Source: Pseudorasbora parva (taxonomy: Eukaryota; Chordata; Actinopteri; Cypriniformes; Gobionidae). Taken from it: 64,000 bases of DNA. Position 1 is the first letter of the stretch; every line of letters begins with the position of its first letter. The DNA is taken from assembly GCF_024679245.1 (NCBI RefSeq), contig NC_090178.1:18044213-18108212 (forward strand), in the 5' to 3' direction. Below the pieces are notes generated by a model. The model was not told the DNA's origin and ran no database searches. It was given only the letters and a program-made list of their open reading frames with translations. Made by a program: the position numbers and the translations under genes. Shown here piece after piece: positions 51,084-63,784 of the stretch.

Positions 51084-54000
51084 GTGAGTAAACAACTAAG
51101 AGTTGACTACCTAAAGCATCCTCTAATAACAATTTAATTTTTGAAAAAACATTCTCTCCAGTTCACATTACATCAGGGCTAGAACCTGCTATGTTTTGTT
51201 GGGAAGACAGGGTATGGCCATGGGACGCTACAGTAGAACAGATGCATTCTGGCTTGATAAAATGGTCCATATAGAGAGGAAGCAAATTCTGAGGGGCTCA
51301 AAATGCCCCTCAGAATGAGCTACCACCTGTATTGCATTACAGTGTACTCAAACTATATCAACTCTCTCCCACATATTCTGCTAGTGTGAAAACACCCTAC
51401 TGGCCTCACTAAATAATCTTTCAATAACAATTGAGTTGTTTCCAAAAAAGTCTCACTTTCATGTAACTGCAATACAGGCCTGTGAGTAAACAACTAAAAG
51501 TTGACTACCTAAAGCATCCTCTAATAACAATTGATTTTTTGAAAAAACACTCTCCAATTCACATTACATCAGGGCTAGAACCCGCTAAGTTTCGTTGGGA
51601 AGTCAGGGTTTGGCCAAGGGACGCTACAGTAGAACAGATGCGTTCTGGCTTGATAAAATGGTCCATATAGAGAGGAAGCAAATTCTGAGGGGCTCAAAAT
51701 GCCCCTCAGAATGAGCTACCACCTGTATTGCATTACAGTGTACTCAAACTATAGCAACTCTCTCCCACATATTCTGCTAGTGTGAAAACACCCTACTGGC
51801 CTCACTAAATAATCTTTCAATAACAATTGAGTTGTTTCCAAAAAAGTCTCACTTTCATGTAACTGCAATACAGGCCTGTGAGTAAACAACTAAGAGTTGA
51901 CTACCTAAAGCATCCTCTAATAACAATTAAATTTTTGAAAAAACATTCTCTCCAGTTCACATTACATCAGGGCTAGAACCCGCTAAGTTTCGTTGGGAAG
52001 TCAGGGTTTGGCCAAGTGACGCTACAGTAGAACAGATGTTTTCTGGCTAAATAAAATGGTCCATATGGAGAGGAAGCAAATTCTGAGGGGCTCAAAATGC
52101 CCCTCAGAATGAGCTACCACCTCTATTGCATTACATTGTACTCAAACTATAGCAACTCTCTCCCACATATTCTGATAGTGTGAAAACACCCTACTGGCCT
52201 CACTAAATAATCTTTCAATAACAATTGAGTTGTTTCCAAAAAAGTCTCACTTTCATGTAACTGCAGTACAGGCCTGTGAGAAAACAACTAAGAGTTGACT
52301 ACCTAAAGCATCCTCTAATAACAATTGAATTTTTGAAAAAACACTCTCCAGTTCACATTACATCAGGGCTAGAACCTGCTAAGTTACGTTGGGAAGCCAG
52401 GGTACGGCCATGGGACGCTACAGTAGAACAGATGCGTTCTGGCTTGATAAAATGGTCCATATGGAGAGGAAGCAAATTCTGAGGGGCTCAAAATGCCCCT
52501 CAGAATGAGCTACCACCTCTATTGCATTACAGTGTACTCAAACTATATCAACTCTCTCCCACATATTCTGCTAGTGTGAAAACACCCTACTGGCCTCACT
52601 AAATAATCTTTCAATAACAATTGAGTTCTTTCCAAAAAAGTCTCACTTCAATGTAACTGTAATACAGGCCTGTGAGTAAACAACTAAGAGTTGACTTCCT
52701 AAAGCATCCTCTAATACCAATTGATTTTTTTAAAAAACACTCTCCAGTTCACATTATATCAGGGCTAGAACCCGCTAAGTTTCGTTGGGAAGTCAGGGTT
52801 TGGCCATGGGACGCTACACTAGAACAGATGCGTTCTGGCTTGATAAAATGGTCCATATAGAGAGGAAGCAAATTCTGAGGGGCTCAAAATGCCCCTCAGA
52901 ATGAGCTACCACCTGTATTGCATTACAGTGTACTCAAACTATATCAACTCTCTCCCACATATTCTGCTAGTGTGAACACACCCTACTGGCCTCAATAAAT
53001 AATCTTTCAATAACAATTGAGTTGTTTCCAAAAAAGTCTCACTTCAATGTAACTGTAATACAGGCCTGTGAGTAAACAACTAAGAGATGACTACCTAAAG
53101 CATCCTCTGATAACAATTGATTTTTTGAAAAAACACTCTCCAGTTCACATTACATCAGGGCTAGAACCCGCTAAGTTTCGTTGGGAAGTCAGGGTTTGGC
53201 CATGGGACGCTACAGTAGAACAGATTCGTTCTGGCTTGATAAAATGGTCCATATGGAGAGGAAGCAAATTCTGAGGGGCTCAAAATGCCCCTCAGAATGA
53301 GCTACCACCTCTATTGCATTACAGTGTACTCAAACTATAGCAACTCTCTCCCTCATATTCTGCTAGTGTGAAAACACCCTACTGGCCTCACTAAATAATC
53401 TTTCAATAACAATTGAGTTGTTTCCAAAAAAGTCTCACTTTCATGTAACTGCAATACAGGCCTGTGAGAAAACAACTAAGAGTTGACTACCTAAAGCATC
53501 CTCTAATAACAATTGAATTTTTGAAAAAACACTCTCCAGTTCACATTACATCAGGGCTAGAACCTGCTAAGTTACGTTGGGAAGCCAGGGTACGGCCATG
53601 GGACGCTACAGTAGAACAGATGCGTTCTGGCTTGATAAAATGGTCCATATGGAGAGGAAGCAAATTCTGAGGGGCTCAAAATGCCCCTCAGAATGAGCTA
53701 CCACCTCTATTGCATTACAGTGTACTCAAACTATATCAACTCTCTCCCACATATTCTGCTAGTGTGAAAACACCCTACTGGCCTCACTAAATAATCTTTC
53801 AATAACAATTGAGTTCTTTCCAAAAAAGTCTCACTTCAATGTAACTGTAATACAGGCCTGTGAGTAAACAACTAAGAGTTGACTTCCTAAAGCATCCTCT
53901 AATAACAATTGATTTTTTGAAAAAACACTCTCCAGTTCACATTATATCAGGGCTAGAACCCGCTAAGTTTCGTTGGGAAGTCAGGGTTTGGCCATGGGAC

Positions 54001-54255
54001 GCTACACTAGAACAGATGCGTTCTGGCTTGATAAAATGGTCCATATAGAGAGGAAGCAAATTCTGAGGGGCTCAAAATGCCCCTCAGAATGAGCTACCAC
54101 CTGTATTGCATTACAGTGTACTCAAACTATATCAACTCTCTCCCACATATTCTGCTAGTGTGAACACACCCTACTGGCCTCAATAAATAATCTTTCAATA
54201 ACAATTGAGTTGTTTCCAAAAAAGTCTCACTTCAATGTAACTGTAATACAGGCCT

Positions 54256-54660
54256 GTGAGTAAACAACTAAGAGTTGACTACCTAAAGCATCCTCTAATA
54301 ACAATTGAGTTTTTGAAAAAAAAACAAAAAAACACTACAGTTCACATTACATCAGGGCTAGAACCTGCTAAGTTACGTTGGGAAGCCAGGGTACGGCCAT
54401 GGGACGCTACAGTAGAACAGATGCATTCTGGCTTGATAAAATGGTCCATATGGAGAGGAAGCAAATTCTGAGGGGCTCAAAATGCCCCTCAGAATGAGCT
54501 ACCACCTGTATTGCATTACAGTGTACTCAAACTATATCAACTCTCTCCCACATATTCTGCTAGTGTGAACACACCCTACTGGCCTCAATAAATAATCTTT
54601 CAATAACAATTGAGTTGTTTCCAAAAAAGTCTCACTTTCATGTAACTGCAATACAGGCCT
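54256..54660. repeat. Fusion unit of types 40355 and 40751
   Basis: It begins with GTGAGTAAAC preceded by CTTCAATGTAACTGTAAT, as at 40355. It then continues with GAGTTTTTG, the long A-tract and CACTACAG as at 40751. The exchange lies between about 54266 and 54307 and removes one 396-bp unit relative to the first copy. Confidence 0.9.
54316..54332. repeat. Expanded A-tract interrupted by C
   Basis: Nine A's, one C and seven A's, the counterpart of 40811-40827 in the second copy of the large duplication. The same total length with one C suggests a point change after duplication. Confidence 0.95.
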
Positions 54661-56304
54661 GTGAGTAAACAACTAAGAGTTGACTACCTAAAGCATCTTC
54701 TAATAACAATTAATTTTTTGAAAAAACACTCTCCAGTTCACATTACATCAGGGCTAGAACCCACTAAGTTTCGTTGGGAAGTCAGGGTTTGGCCAAGGGA
54801 CGCTACAGTAGAACAGATGTTTTCTGGCTTAATAAAATGGTCCATATGGAGAGGAAGCAAATTCTGAGGGGCTCAAAATGCCCCTCAGAATGAGCTACCA
54901 CCTCTATTGCATTACATTGTACTCAAACTATAGCAACTCTCTCCCACAAATTCTGATAGTGTGAACACACCCTACTGGCCTCACTAAATAATCTTTCAAT
55001 AACAATTGAGTTGTTCCCAAAAAAGTCTCACTTTCATGTAACTGCAATACAGGTCTGTGAGAAAACAACTAAGAGTTGACTACCTAAAGCATCCTCTAAT
55101 AACAATTGAATTTTTGAAAAAACACTCTCCAGTTCACAAAGCATCAGGGCTAGAACCTGCTAAGTTACGTTGGGAAGCCAGGGTACGGCCATGGGACGCT
55201 ACAGTAGAACAGATGCATTCTGGCTTGATAAAATGGTCCATATGGAGAGGAAGCAAATTCTGAGGGGCTCAAAATGCCCCTCAGAATGAGCTACCACCTG
55301 TATTGCATTACAGTGTACTCAAACTATATCAACTCTCTCGCACATATTCTGCTAGTGTGAAAACACCCTACTGGCCTCACTAAATAATCTTTCAATAACA
55401 ATTGAGTTGTTTCCAAAAAAGTCTCACTTTCATGTAACTGCAATACAGGCCTGTGAGAAAACAACTAAGAGTTGACTACCTAAAGCATCCTCTAATAACA
55501 ATTGAATTTTTGAAAAAACACTCTCCAGTTCACATTACATCAGGGCTAGAACCTGTTAAGTTACGTTGGGAAGCCAGGGTACGGCCATGGGACGCTACTG
55601 TAGAACACATGTTTTCTGGCTTGATAAAATGGTCCATATGGAGAGGAAGCATATTCTGAGGGGCTCAAAATGCCCCTCAGAATGAGCCACCACCTGTATT
55701 GCATTACAGTATACTCAAACTATATCAACTCTCTCCCACATATTCTGCTAGTGTGAAAACACCCTACTGGCCTCACTAAATAATCTTTCAATAACAATTG
55801 AGTTGTTTCCAAAAAAGTCTCACTTCAATGTAACTGTAATACAGGCCTGTGAGTAAACAACTAAGAGTTGACTACCTAAAGCATCCTCTAATAACAATTG
55901 ATTTTTTGAAAAAACACTCTCCAGTTCACATTACATCAGGGCTAGAACCCGCAAAGTTTCGTTGGGAAGTCAGGGTTTGGCCAAGGGACGCTACAGTAGA
56001 ACAGATGTTTTCTGGTTTAATAAAATGGTCCATATGGAGAGGAAGCAAATTCTGAGGGGCTCAAAATGCCCCTCAGAATGAGCTAACACCTCTATTGCAT
56101 TACATTGTACTCAAACTATAGCAACTCTCTCCCACATATTCTGCTAGTGTGAAAACACCCTACTGGCCTCACTAAATAATCTTTCAATAACAATTGAGTT
56201 GTTTCCAAAAAAGTCTCACTTTCATGTAACTGCAATACAGGCCTGTGAGAAAACAACTAAGAGTTGACTACCTAAAGCATCCTCTAATAACAATTGAGTT
56301 TTTG

Positions 56305-56320
56305 AAAAAAAAAAAAAAAA
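56305..56320. repeat. Expanded poly-A tract (16 A)
   Basis: Counterpart of 42800-42815 in the second copy of the large duplication, with the same length and flanks. Confidence 0.95.
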
Positions 56321-59300
56321 CACTACAGTTCACATTACATCAGGGCTAGAACCTGCTAAGTTTTGTTGGGAAGCCAGGGTGCGGCCATGGGACGCTACAG
56401 TAGAACAGATGCGTTCTGGCTTGATAAAATGGTCCATATAGAGAGGAAGCAAATTCTGAGGGGCTCAAAATGCCCCTCAGAATGAGCTACCACCTCTATT
56501 GCATTACAGTGTACTCAAACTATAGCAACGCTCTCCCACATATTCTGCTAGTGTGAAAACACCCTACTGGCCTCACTAAATAATCTTTCAATAACAATTG
56601 AGTTGTTTCCAAAAAAGTCTCACTTTCATGTAACTGCAATACAGGCCTGTGAGTAAACAACTAAGAGTTGACTACCTAAAGCATCCTCTAATAACAATTG
56701 ATTTTTTGAAAAAACACTCTCCAGTTCACATTATATCAGGGCTAAAACCCGCTAAGTTTCGTTGGGAAGTCAGGGTTTGGCCATGGGACGCTACAGTAGA
56801 ACAGATGCGTTCTGGCTTGATAAAATTGTCCATATAGAGAGGAAGCAAATTCTGAGGGGCTCAAAATGCCCCTCAGAATGAGCTACCACCTCTATTGCAT
56901 TACATTGTACTCAAACTATAGCAACTCTCTCCCACATATTCTGATAGTGTGAACACACCCTACTGGCCTCACTAAATAATCTTTCAATAACAATTGAGTT
57001 GTTCCCAAAAAAGTCTCACTTTCATGTAACTGCAATACAGGTCTGTGAGAAAACAACTAAGAGTTGACTACCTAAAGCATCCTCTAATAACAATTGAATT
57101 TTTTAAAAAACACTCTCAAGTTCACATTACATCAGGGCTAGAACCCGCTAAGTTTCGTTGGGAAGTCAGGGTTTGGCCATGGGACGCTACAGTAGAACAG
57201 ATGCATTCTGGCTTGATAAAATGGTCCATATAGAGAGGAAGCAAATTCTGAGGGGCTCAAAATGCCCCTCAGAATGAGCTACCACCTCTATTGCATTACA
57301 TTGTACTCAAACTATAGCAACTCTCTCCCACATATTCTGCTAGTGTGAACACACCCTACTGGCCTCAATAAATAATCTTTCAATAACAATTGAGTTGTTT
57401 CCAAAAAAGTCTCACTTTCATGTAACTGCAATACAGGCCTGTGAGTAAACAACTAAGAGTTGACTACCTAAAGCATCTTCTAATAACAATTAATTTTTTG
57501 AAAAAACACTCTCCAGTTCACATTACATCAGGGCTAGAACCCACTAAGTTTCGTTGGGAAGTCAGGGTTTGGCCAAGGGACGCTACAGTAGAACAGATGT
57601 TTTCTGGCTTGATAAAATGGTCCATATGGAGAGGAAGCAAATTCTGAGGGGCTCAAAATGCCCCTCAGAATGAGCTACCACCTGTATTGCATTACAGTGT
57701 ACTCAAACTATATCAACTCTCTCCCACATATTCTGCTAGTGTGAAAACACCCTACTGGCCTCACTAAATAATCTTTCAATAACAATTGAGTTGTTTCCAA
57801 AAAAGTTTCACTTTCATGTAACTGTAATACAGGCCTGTGAGTAAACAACTAAGAGTTGACTACCTAAAGCATCCTCTAATAACAATTGATTTTTTGAAAA
57901 AACACTCTCCAGTTCACATTACATCAGGGCTAGAACCCGCTAAGTTTCGTTGGGAAGTCAGGGTTTGGCCATGGGACGCTACAGTAGAACAGATGCGTTC
58001 TGGATTGATAAAATGGTCCATATGGAGAGGAAGCAAATTCTGAGGGGCTCAAAATGCCCCTCAGAATGAGCTACCACCTGTATTGCATTACAGTGTACTC
58101 AAACTATAGCAACTCTCTCTCACATATTCTGCTTGTGTGAAAACACCCTACTGGCCTCACTAAATAATCTTTCAATAACAATTGATTTGTTTCCAAAAAA
58201 GTCTCACTTTCATGTAACTGCAATACAGGCCTGTGAGAAAACAACTAAGAGCTGACTACCTAAAGCATCCTCTAATAACAATTGAATTTTTGAAAAAACA
58301 TTCTCTCCAGTTCACATTACATCAGGGCTAGAACCTGCTATGTTATGTTGGGAAGACAGGGTATGGCCATGGGACGCTACAGTAGAACAGATGCGTTGTG
58401 GCTTGATAAAATGGTCCATATAGAGAGGAAGCAAATTCTGAGGGGCTCAAAATGCCCCTCAGAATGAGCTACCACCTGTATTGCATTACAGTGTACTCAA
58501 ACTATAGCAACTCTCTCCCACATATTCTGCTAGTGTGAACACACCCTACTGGCCTCAATAAATAATCTTTCAATAACAATTGAGTTGTTTCCAAAAAAGT
58601 CTCACTTTCATGTAACTGCAATACAGGCCTGTGAGTAAACAACTAAGAGTTGACTACCTAAAGCATCTTCTAATAACAATTTATTTTTTGAAAAAACACT
58701 CTCCAGTTCACATTACATCAGGGCTAGAACCCACTAAGTTTCGTTGGGAAGTCAGGGTTTGGCCAAGGGACGCTACAGTCGAACAGATGTTTTCTGGCTT
58801 AATAAAATGGTCCATATGGAGAGGAAGCAAATTCTGAGGGGCTCAAAATGCCCCTCAGAATGAGCTACCACCTCTATTGCATTACATTGTACTCAAACTA
58901 TAGCAACTCTCTCCCACAAATTCTGATAGTGTGAACACACTCTACTGGCCTCACTAAATAATCTTTCAATAACAATTGAGTTGTTCCCAAAAAAGTCTCA
59001 CTTTCATGTAACTGCAATACAGGTCTGTGAGAAAACAACTAAGAGTTGACTACCTAAAGCATCCTCTAATAACAATAGAATTTTTGAAAAAACATTCTCC
59101 AGTTCACATTACATCAGGGCTAGAACCTGCTAAGTTACGTTGGGAAGCCAGGGTACGGCCATGGGACGTTACAGTAGAACAGATGCATTCTGGCTTGATA
59201 AAATGGTCCATATGGAGAGGAAGCAAATTCTGAGGGGCTCAAAATGCCCCTCAGAATGAGCTACCACCTGTATTGCATTACAGTGTACTCAAACTATATC

Positions 59301-61010
59301 AACTCTCTCCCACATATTCTGCTAGTGTGAAAACACCCTACTGGCCTCACTAAATAATCTTTCAATAACAATTGGGTTGTTTCCAAAAAAGTCTCACTTT
59401 CATGTAACTGTAATACAGGCCTGTGAGTAAACAACTAAGAGTTGACTACCTAAAGCATCCTCTAATAACAATTGATTTTTTGAAAAAACACTCTCCAGTT
59501 CACATTACATCAGGGCTAGAACCCGCTAAGTTTCGTTGGGAAGTCAGGGTTTGGCCATGGGACGCTACAGTAGAACAGATGTGTTCTGGCTTGATAAAAT
59601 GGTCCATATAGAGAGGAAGCAAATTCTGAGGGGCTCAAAATGCCCCTCAGAATGAGCTACCACCTCTATTGCATTACATTGTACTCAAACTATAGCAACT
59701 CTCTCCCACATATTCTGATAGTGTGAACACACCCTACTGGCCTCACTAAATAATCTTTCAATAAAAATTGAGTTGTTCCCAAAAAAGTCTCACTTTCATG
59801 TAACTGCAATACAGGTCTGTGAGAAAACAACTAAGAGTTGACTACCTAAAGCATCCTCTAATAACAATTGAATTTTTGAAAAAACACTCTCCAGTTCACA
59901 TTACATCAGGGCTAGAACCTGCTAAGTTACGTTGGGAAGCCAGGGTACGGCCATGGGACGCTACAGTAGAACAGATGCATTCTGGCTTGATAAAATGGTC
60001 CATATGGAGAGGAAGCAAATTCTGAGGGGCTCAAAATGCCCCTCAGAATGAGCTACCACCTGTATTGCATTACAGTGTACTCAAACTATAGCAACTCTCT
60101 CCCACATATTCTGCTAGTGTGAACACACCCTACTGGCCTCAATAAATAATCTTTCAATAACAATTGAGTTGTTTCCAAAAAAGTCTCACTTTCATGTAAC
60201 TGCAATACAGGACTATGAGTAAACAACTAAGAGTTGACTACCTAAAGCATCTTCTAATAACAATTAATTTTTTGAAAAAACACTCTCCAGTTCACATTAC
60301 ATCAGGGCTAGAACCCACTAAGTTTCGTTGGGAAGTCAGGGTTTGGCCAAGGGACGCTACAGTAGAACAGATGTTTTCTGGCTTAATAAAATGGTCCATA
60401 TGGAGAGGAAGCAAATTCTGAGGGGCTCAAAATGCCCCTCAGAATGAGCTACCACCTCTATTGCATTACATGTTACTCAAACTATAGCAACTCTCTCCCA
60501 CAAATTCTGATAGTGTGAACACACCCTACTGGCCTCACTAAATAATCTTTCAATAACAATTGAGTTGTTCCCAAAAAAGTCTCACTTTCATGTAACTGCA
60601 ATACAGGCCTGTGAGAAAACAACTAAGAGTTGACTACCTAAAGCATCCTCTAATAACAATTAAATTTTTTGAAAAAACATTCTCTCCAGTTCACATTACA
60701 TCAGGGCTAGAACCCGCTAAGTTTCGTTGGGAAGTCAGGGCTTGGCCAAGTGACGCTACAGTAGAACAAATGTTTTCTGGCTAAATAAAATGGTCCATAT
60801 GGAGAGGAAGCAAATTCTGAGGGGCTCAAAATGCCCCTCAGAATGAGCTACCACCTCTATTGCATTACATTGTACTCAAACTATAGCAACTCTCTCCCAC
60901 ATATTCTGATAGTGTGAAAACACCCTACTGGCCTCACTAAATAATCTTTCAATAACAATTGAGTTGTTTCCAAAAAAAGTCTCACTTTCATGTAACTGCA
61001 ATACAGGCCT

Positions 61011-62198
61011 GTGAGAAAACAACTAAGAGTTGACTACCTAAAGCATCCTCTAATAACAATTGAATTTTTGAAAAAACACTCTCCAGTTAACATTACATCA
61101 GGGCTAGAACCTGCTAAGTTACAATGGGAAGCCAGGGTACAGCCATGGGACGCTACAGTAGAACACATGTTTTTTGGCTTGATAAAATGGTCCATATGGA
61201 GAGGAAGCAAATTCTGAGGGGCTCAAAATGCCCCTCAGAATGAGCTACCATCTCTATTGCATTACATTGTACTCAAACTATAGCAACTCTCTCCCACATA
61301 TTCTGCTAGTGTGAAAACACCCTACTGGCCTCACTAAATAATCTTTCAATAACAATTGAGTTGTTTCCAAAAAAGTCTCACTTTCATGTAACTGCAATAC
61401 AGGCCTGTGAGAAAACAACTAAGAGTTGACTACCTAAAGCATCCTCTAATAACAATTGAATTTTTGAAAAAACACTCTCCAGTTCACATTACATCAGGGC
61501 TAGAACCTGCTAAGTTACGTTGGGAAGCCAGGGTACGGCCATGGGACGCTACAGTAGAACAGATGCAATCTGGCTTGATAAAATGGTCCATATGGAGAGG
61601 AAGCAAATTCTGAGGGGCTCAAAATGCCCCTCAGAATGAGCAACCACCTGTATTGCATTACAGTGTACTCAAACTATAGCAACTCTCTCCCACATATTCT
61701 GCTAGTGTGAAAACACCCTACTGGCCTCACTAAATAATCTTTCAATAACAATTGAGTTGTTTCCAAAAAAGTCTCACTTTCATGTAACTGCAATACAGGC
61801 CTGTGAGAAAACAACTAAGAGTTGACTACCTAAAGCATCCTCTAATAACAATTGAATTTTTGAAAAAACACTCTCCAGTTAACATTACATCAGGGCTAGA
61901 ACCTGCTAAGTTACAATGGGAAGCCAGGGTACAGCCATGGGACGCTACAGTAGAACACATGTTTTTTGGCTTGATAAAATGGTCCATATGGAGAGGAAGC
62001 AAATTCTGAGGGGCTCAAAATGCCCCTCAGAATGAGCTACCATCTCTATTGCATTACATTGTACTCAAACTATAGCAACTCTCTCCCACATATTCTGCTA
62101 GTGTGAAAACACCCTACTGGCCTCACTAAATAATCTTTCAATAACAATTGAGTTGTTTCCAAAAAAGTCTCACTTTCATGTAACTGCAATACAGGCCT
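61011..62198. repeat. Local two-unit duplication (792 bp)
   Basis: Units 61011 and 61803 share CAGTTAACATTAC, TTACAATGGG, GTACAGCC, CATGTTTTTTGG and the tail CCATCTCTATT, with unit 61407 between them. The repeat of so many rare marks shows a recent two-unit exchange. Confidence 0.9.
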
Positions 62199-63784
62199 GT
62201 GAGAAAACAACTAAGAGTTGACTACCTAAAGCATCCTCTAATAACAATTGAATTTTTGAAAAAACACTCTCCAGTTCACATTACATCAGGGCTAGAACCC
62301 GCCAAGTTTCGTTGGGAAGTCAGGGTTTGGCCATGGGACGCTACAGTAGAAGAGACGCGTTCTGGCTTGATAAAATGGTCCATATGGAGAGGAAGCAAAT
62401 TCTGAGGGGCTCAAAATGCCCCTCAGAATGAGCTACCACCTGTATTGCATTACAGTGTACTCAAACTATAGCAACTCTCTCCCACATATTCTGCTAGTGT
62501 GAAAACACCCTACTGGCCTCACTAAATAATCTTTCAATAACAATTGAGTTGTTTCCAAAAAAGTCTCACTTTCATGTAACTGCAATACAGGCCTGTGAGT
62601 AAACAACTAAGAGTTGACTACCTAAAGCATCCTCTAATAACAATTAAATTTTTGAAGAAACATTCTTTCCAGTTCACATTACATCAGGGCTAGAACCCGC
62701 TAAGTTTCGTTGGGAAGTCAGGGTTTGGCCAAGTGACGCTACAGTAGAACAGATGTTTTCTGGCTAAATAAAATGGTCCATATGGAGAGGAAGCAAATTC
62801 TGAGGGGCTCAAAATGCCCCTCAGAATGAGCTACCACCTCTATTGCATTACATTGTACTCAAACTATAGCAACTCTCTCCCACATATTCTGATAGTGTGA
62901 AAACACCCTACTGGCCTCACTAAATAATCTTTCAATAACAATTGAGTTGTTTCCAAAAAAGTCTCACTTTCATGTAACTGCAATACAGGCCTGTGAGAAA
63001 ACAACTAAGAGTTGACTACCTAAAGCATCCTCTAATAACAATTGAATTTTTGAAAAAACACTCTCCAGTTCACATTACATCAGGGCTAGAACCTGCTTAG
63101 TTACGATGGTAAGCCAGGGTACGGCCATGGGACGCTACAGTGGAACACATGTTTTCTGGCTTGATAAAATGGTCCATATGGAGAGGAAGCAAATTCTGAG
63201 GGGCTCAAAATGCCCCTCAGAATGAGCTACCACCTCTATTGCATTACATTGTACTCAAACTATAGCAACTCTCTCCCACATATTCTGCTAGTGTGAAAAC
63301 ACCCTACTGGCCTCAAAAAATAATCTTTCAATAACAATTGAGTTGTTTCCAAAAAAGTCTCACTTTCATGTAACTGCAATACAGGCCTGTGAGTAAACAA
63401 CTAAGAGTTGACTACCTAAAGCATCCTCTAATAACAATTGAATTTTTGAAAAAACACTCTCCAGTTCACATTACATCAGGGCTAGAACCTGCTAAGTTAC
63501 GTTGGGAAGCCAGGGTACGGCCATGGGACGCTACAGTAGAACAGATGCAATCTGGCTTGATAAAATGGTCCATATGGAGAGGAAGCAAATTCTGAGGGGC
63601 TCAAAATGCCCCTCAGAATGAGCTACCACCTGTATTGCATTACAGTGTACTCAAACTATATCAACTCTCTCCCACATATTCTGCTAGTGTGAAAACACCC
63701 TACTGGCCTCACTAAATAATCTTTCAATAACAATTGAGTTGTTTCCAAAAAAGTCTCACTTCAATGTAACTGTAATACAGGCCT

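Larger units (their letters stand above)
43540..57044. repeat. Second copy of the 27254-43539 segment
   Basis: This 13.5-kb stretch repeats 27254-43539 in the same order. The offset is 16286, falling to 16284 after a 2-bp loss in unit 43936, 16285 after an added A near 47080, 15884 after loss of one unit plus 5 bp near 50.8 kb, 13901 after loss of five units near 51.7-51.9 kb, and 13505 after a fusion at 54256. Unit starts are 43540, 43936, 44332, 44730, 45126, 45524, 45922, 46320, 46718, 47115, 47513, 47911, 48309, 48705, 49105, 49501, 49897, 50293, 50691, 51084, 51482, 51878, 52276, 52672, 53068, 53464, 53860, 54256, 54661, 55057, 55453, 55849, 56245 and 56649. That is 34 units against 41 in the first copy. 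Confidence 0.95.

Noticed and set aside
43540..57044. Large duplication as an assembly error
   Set aside because: The second copy has its own changes (2-bp loss, added A, 5-bp loss, three different unit deletions, C in an A-tract), so it is not a simple duplicated contig. Long-read support would still be needed to close this fully.
60215..60421. The one unit whose frame begins with ATG (CTATGAG in place of CTGTGAG)
   Set aside because: A single point change in one of 160 units, with no promoter or splice context. Not evidence of coding.
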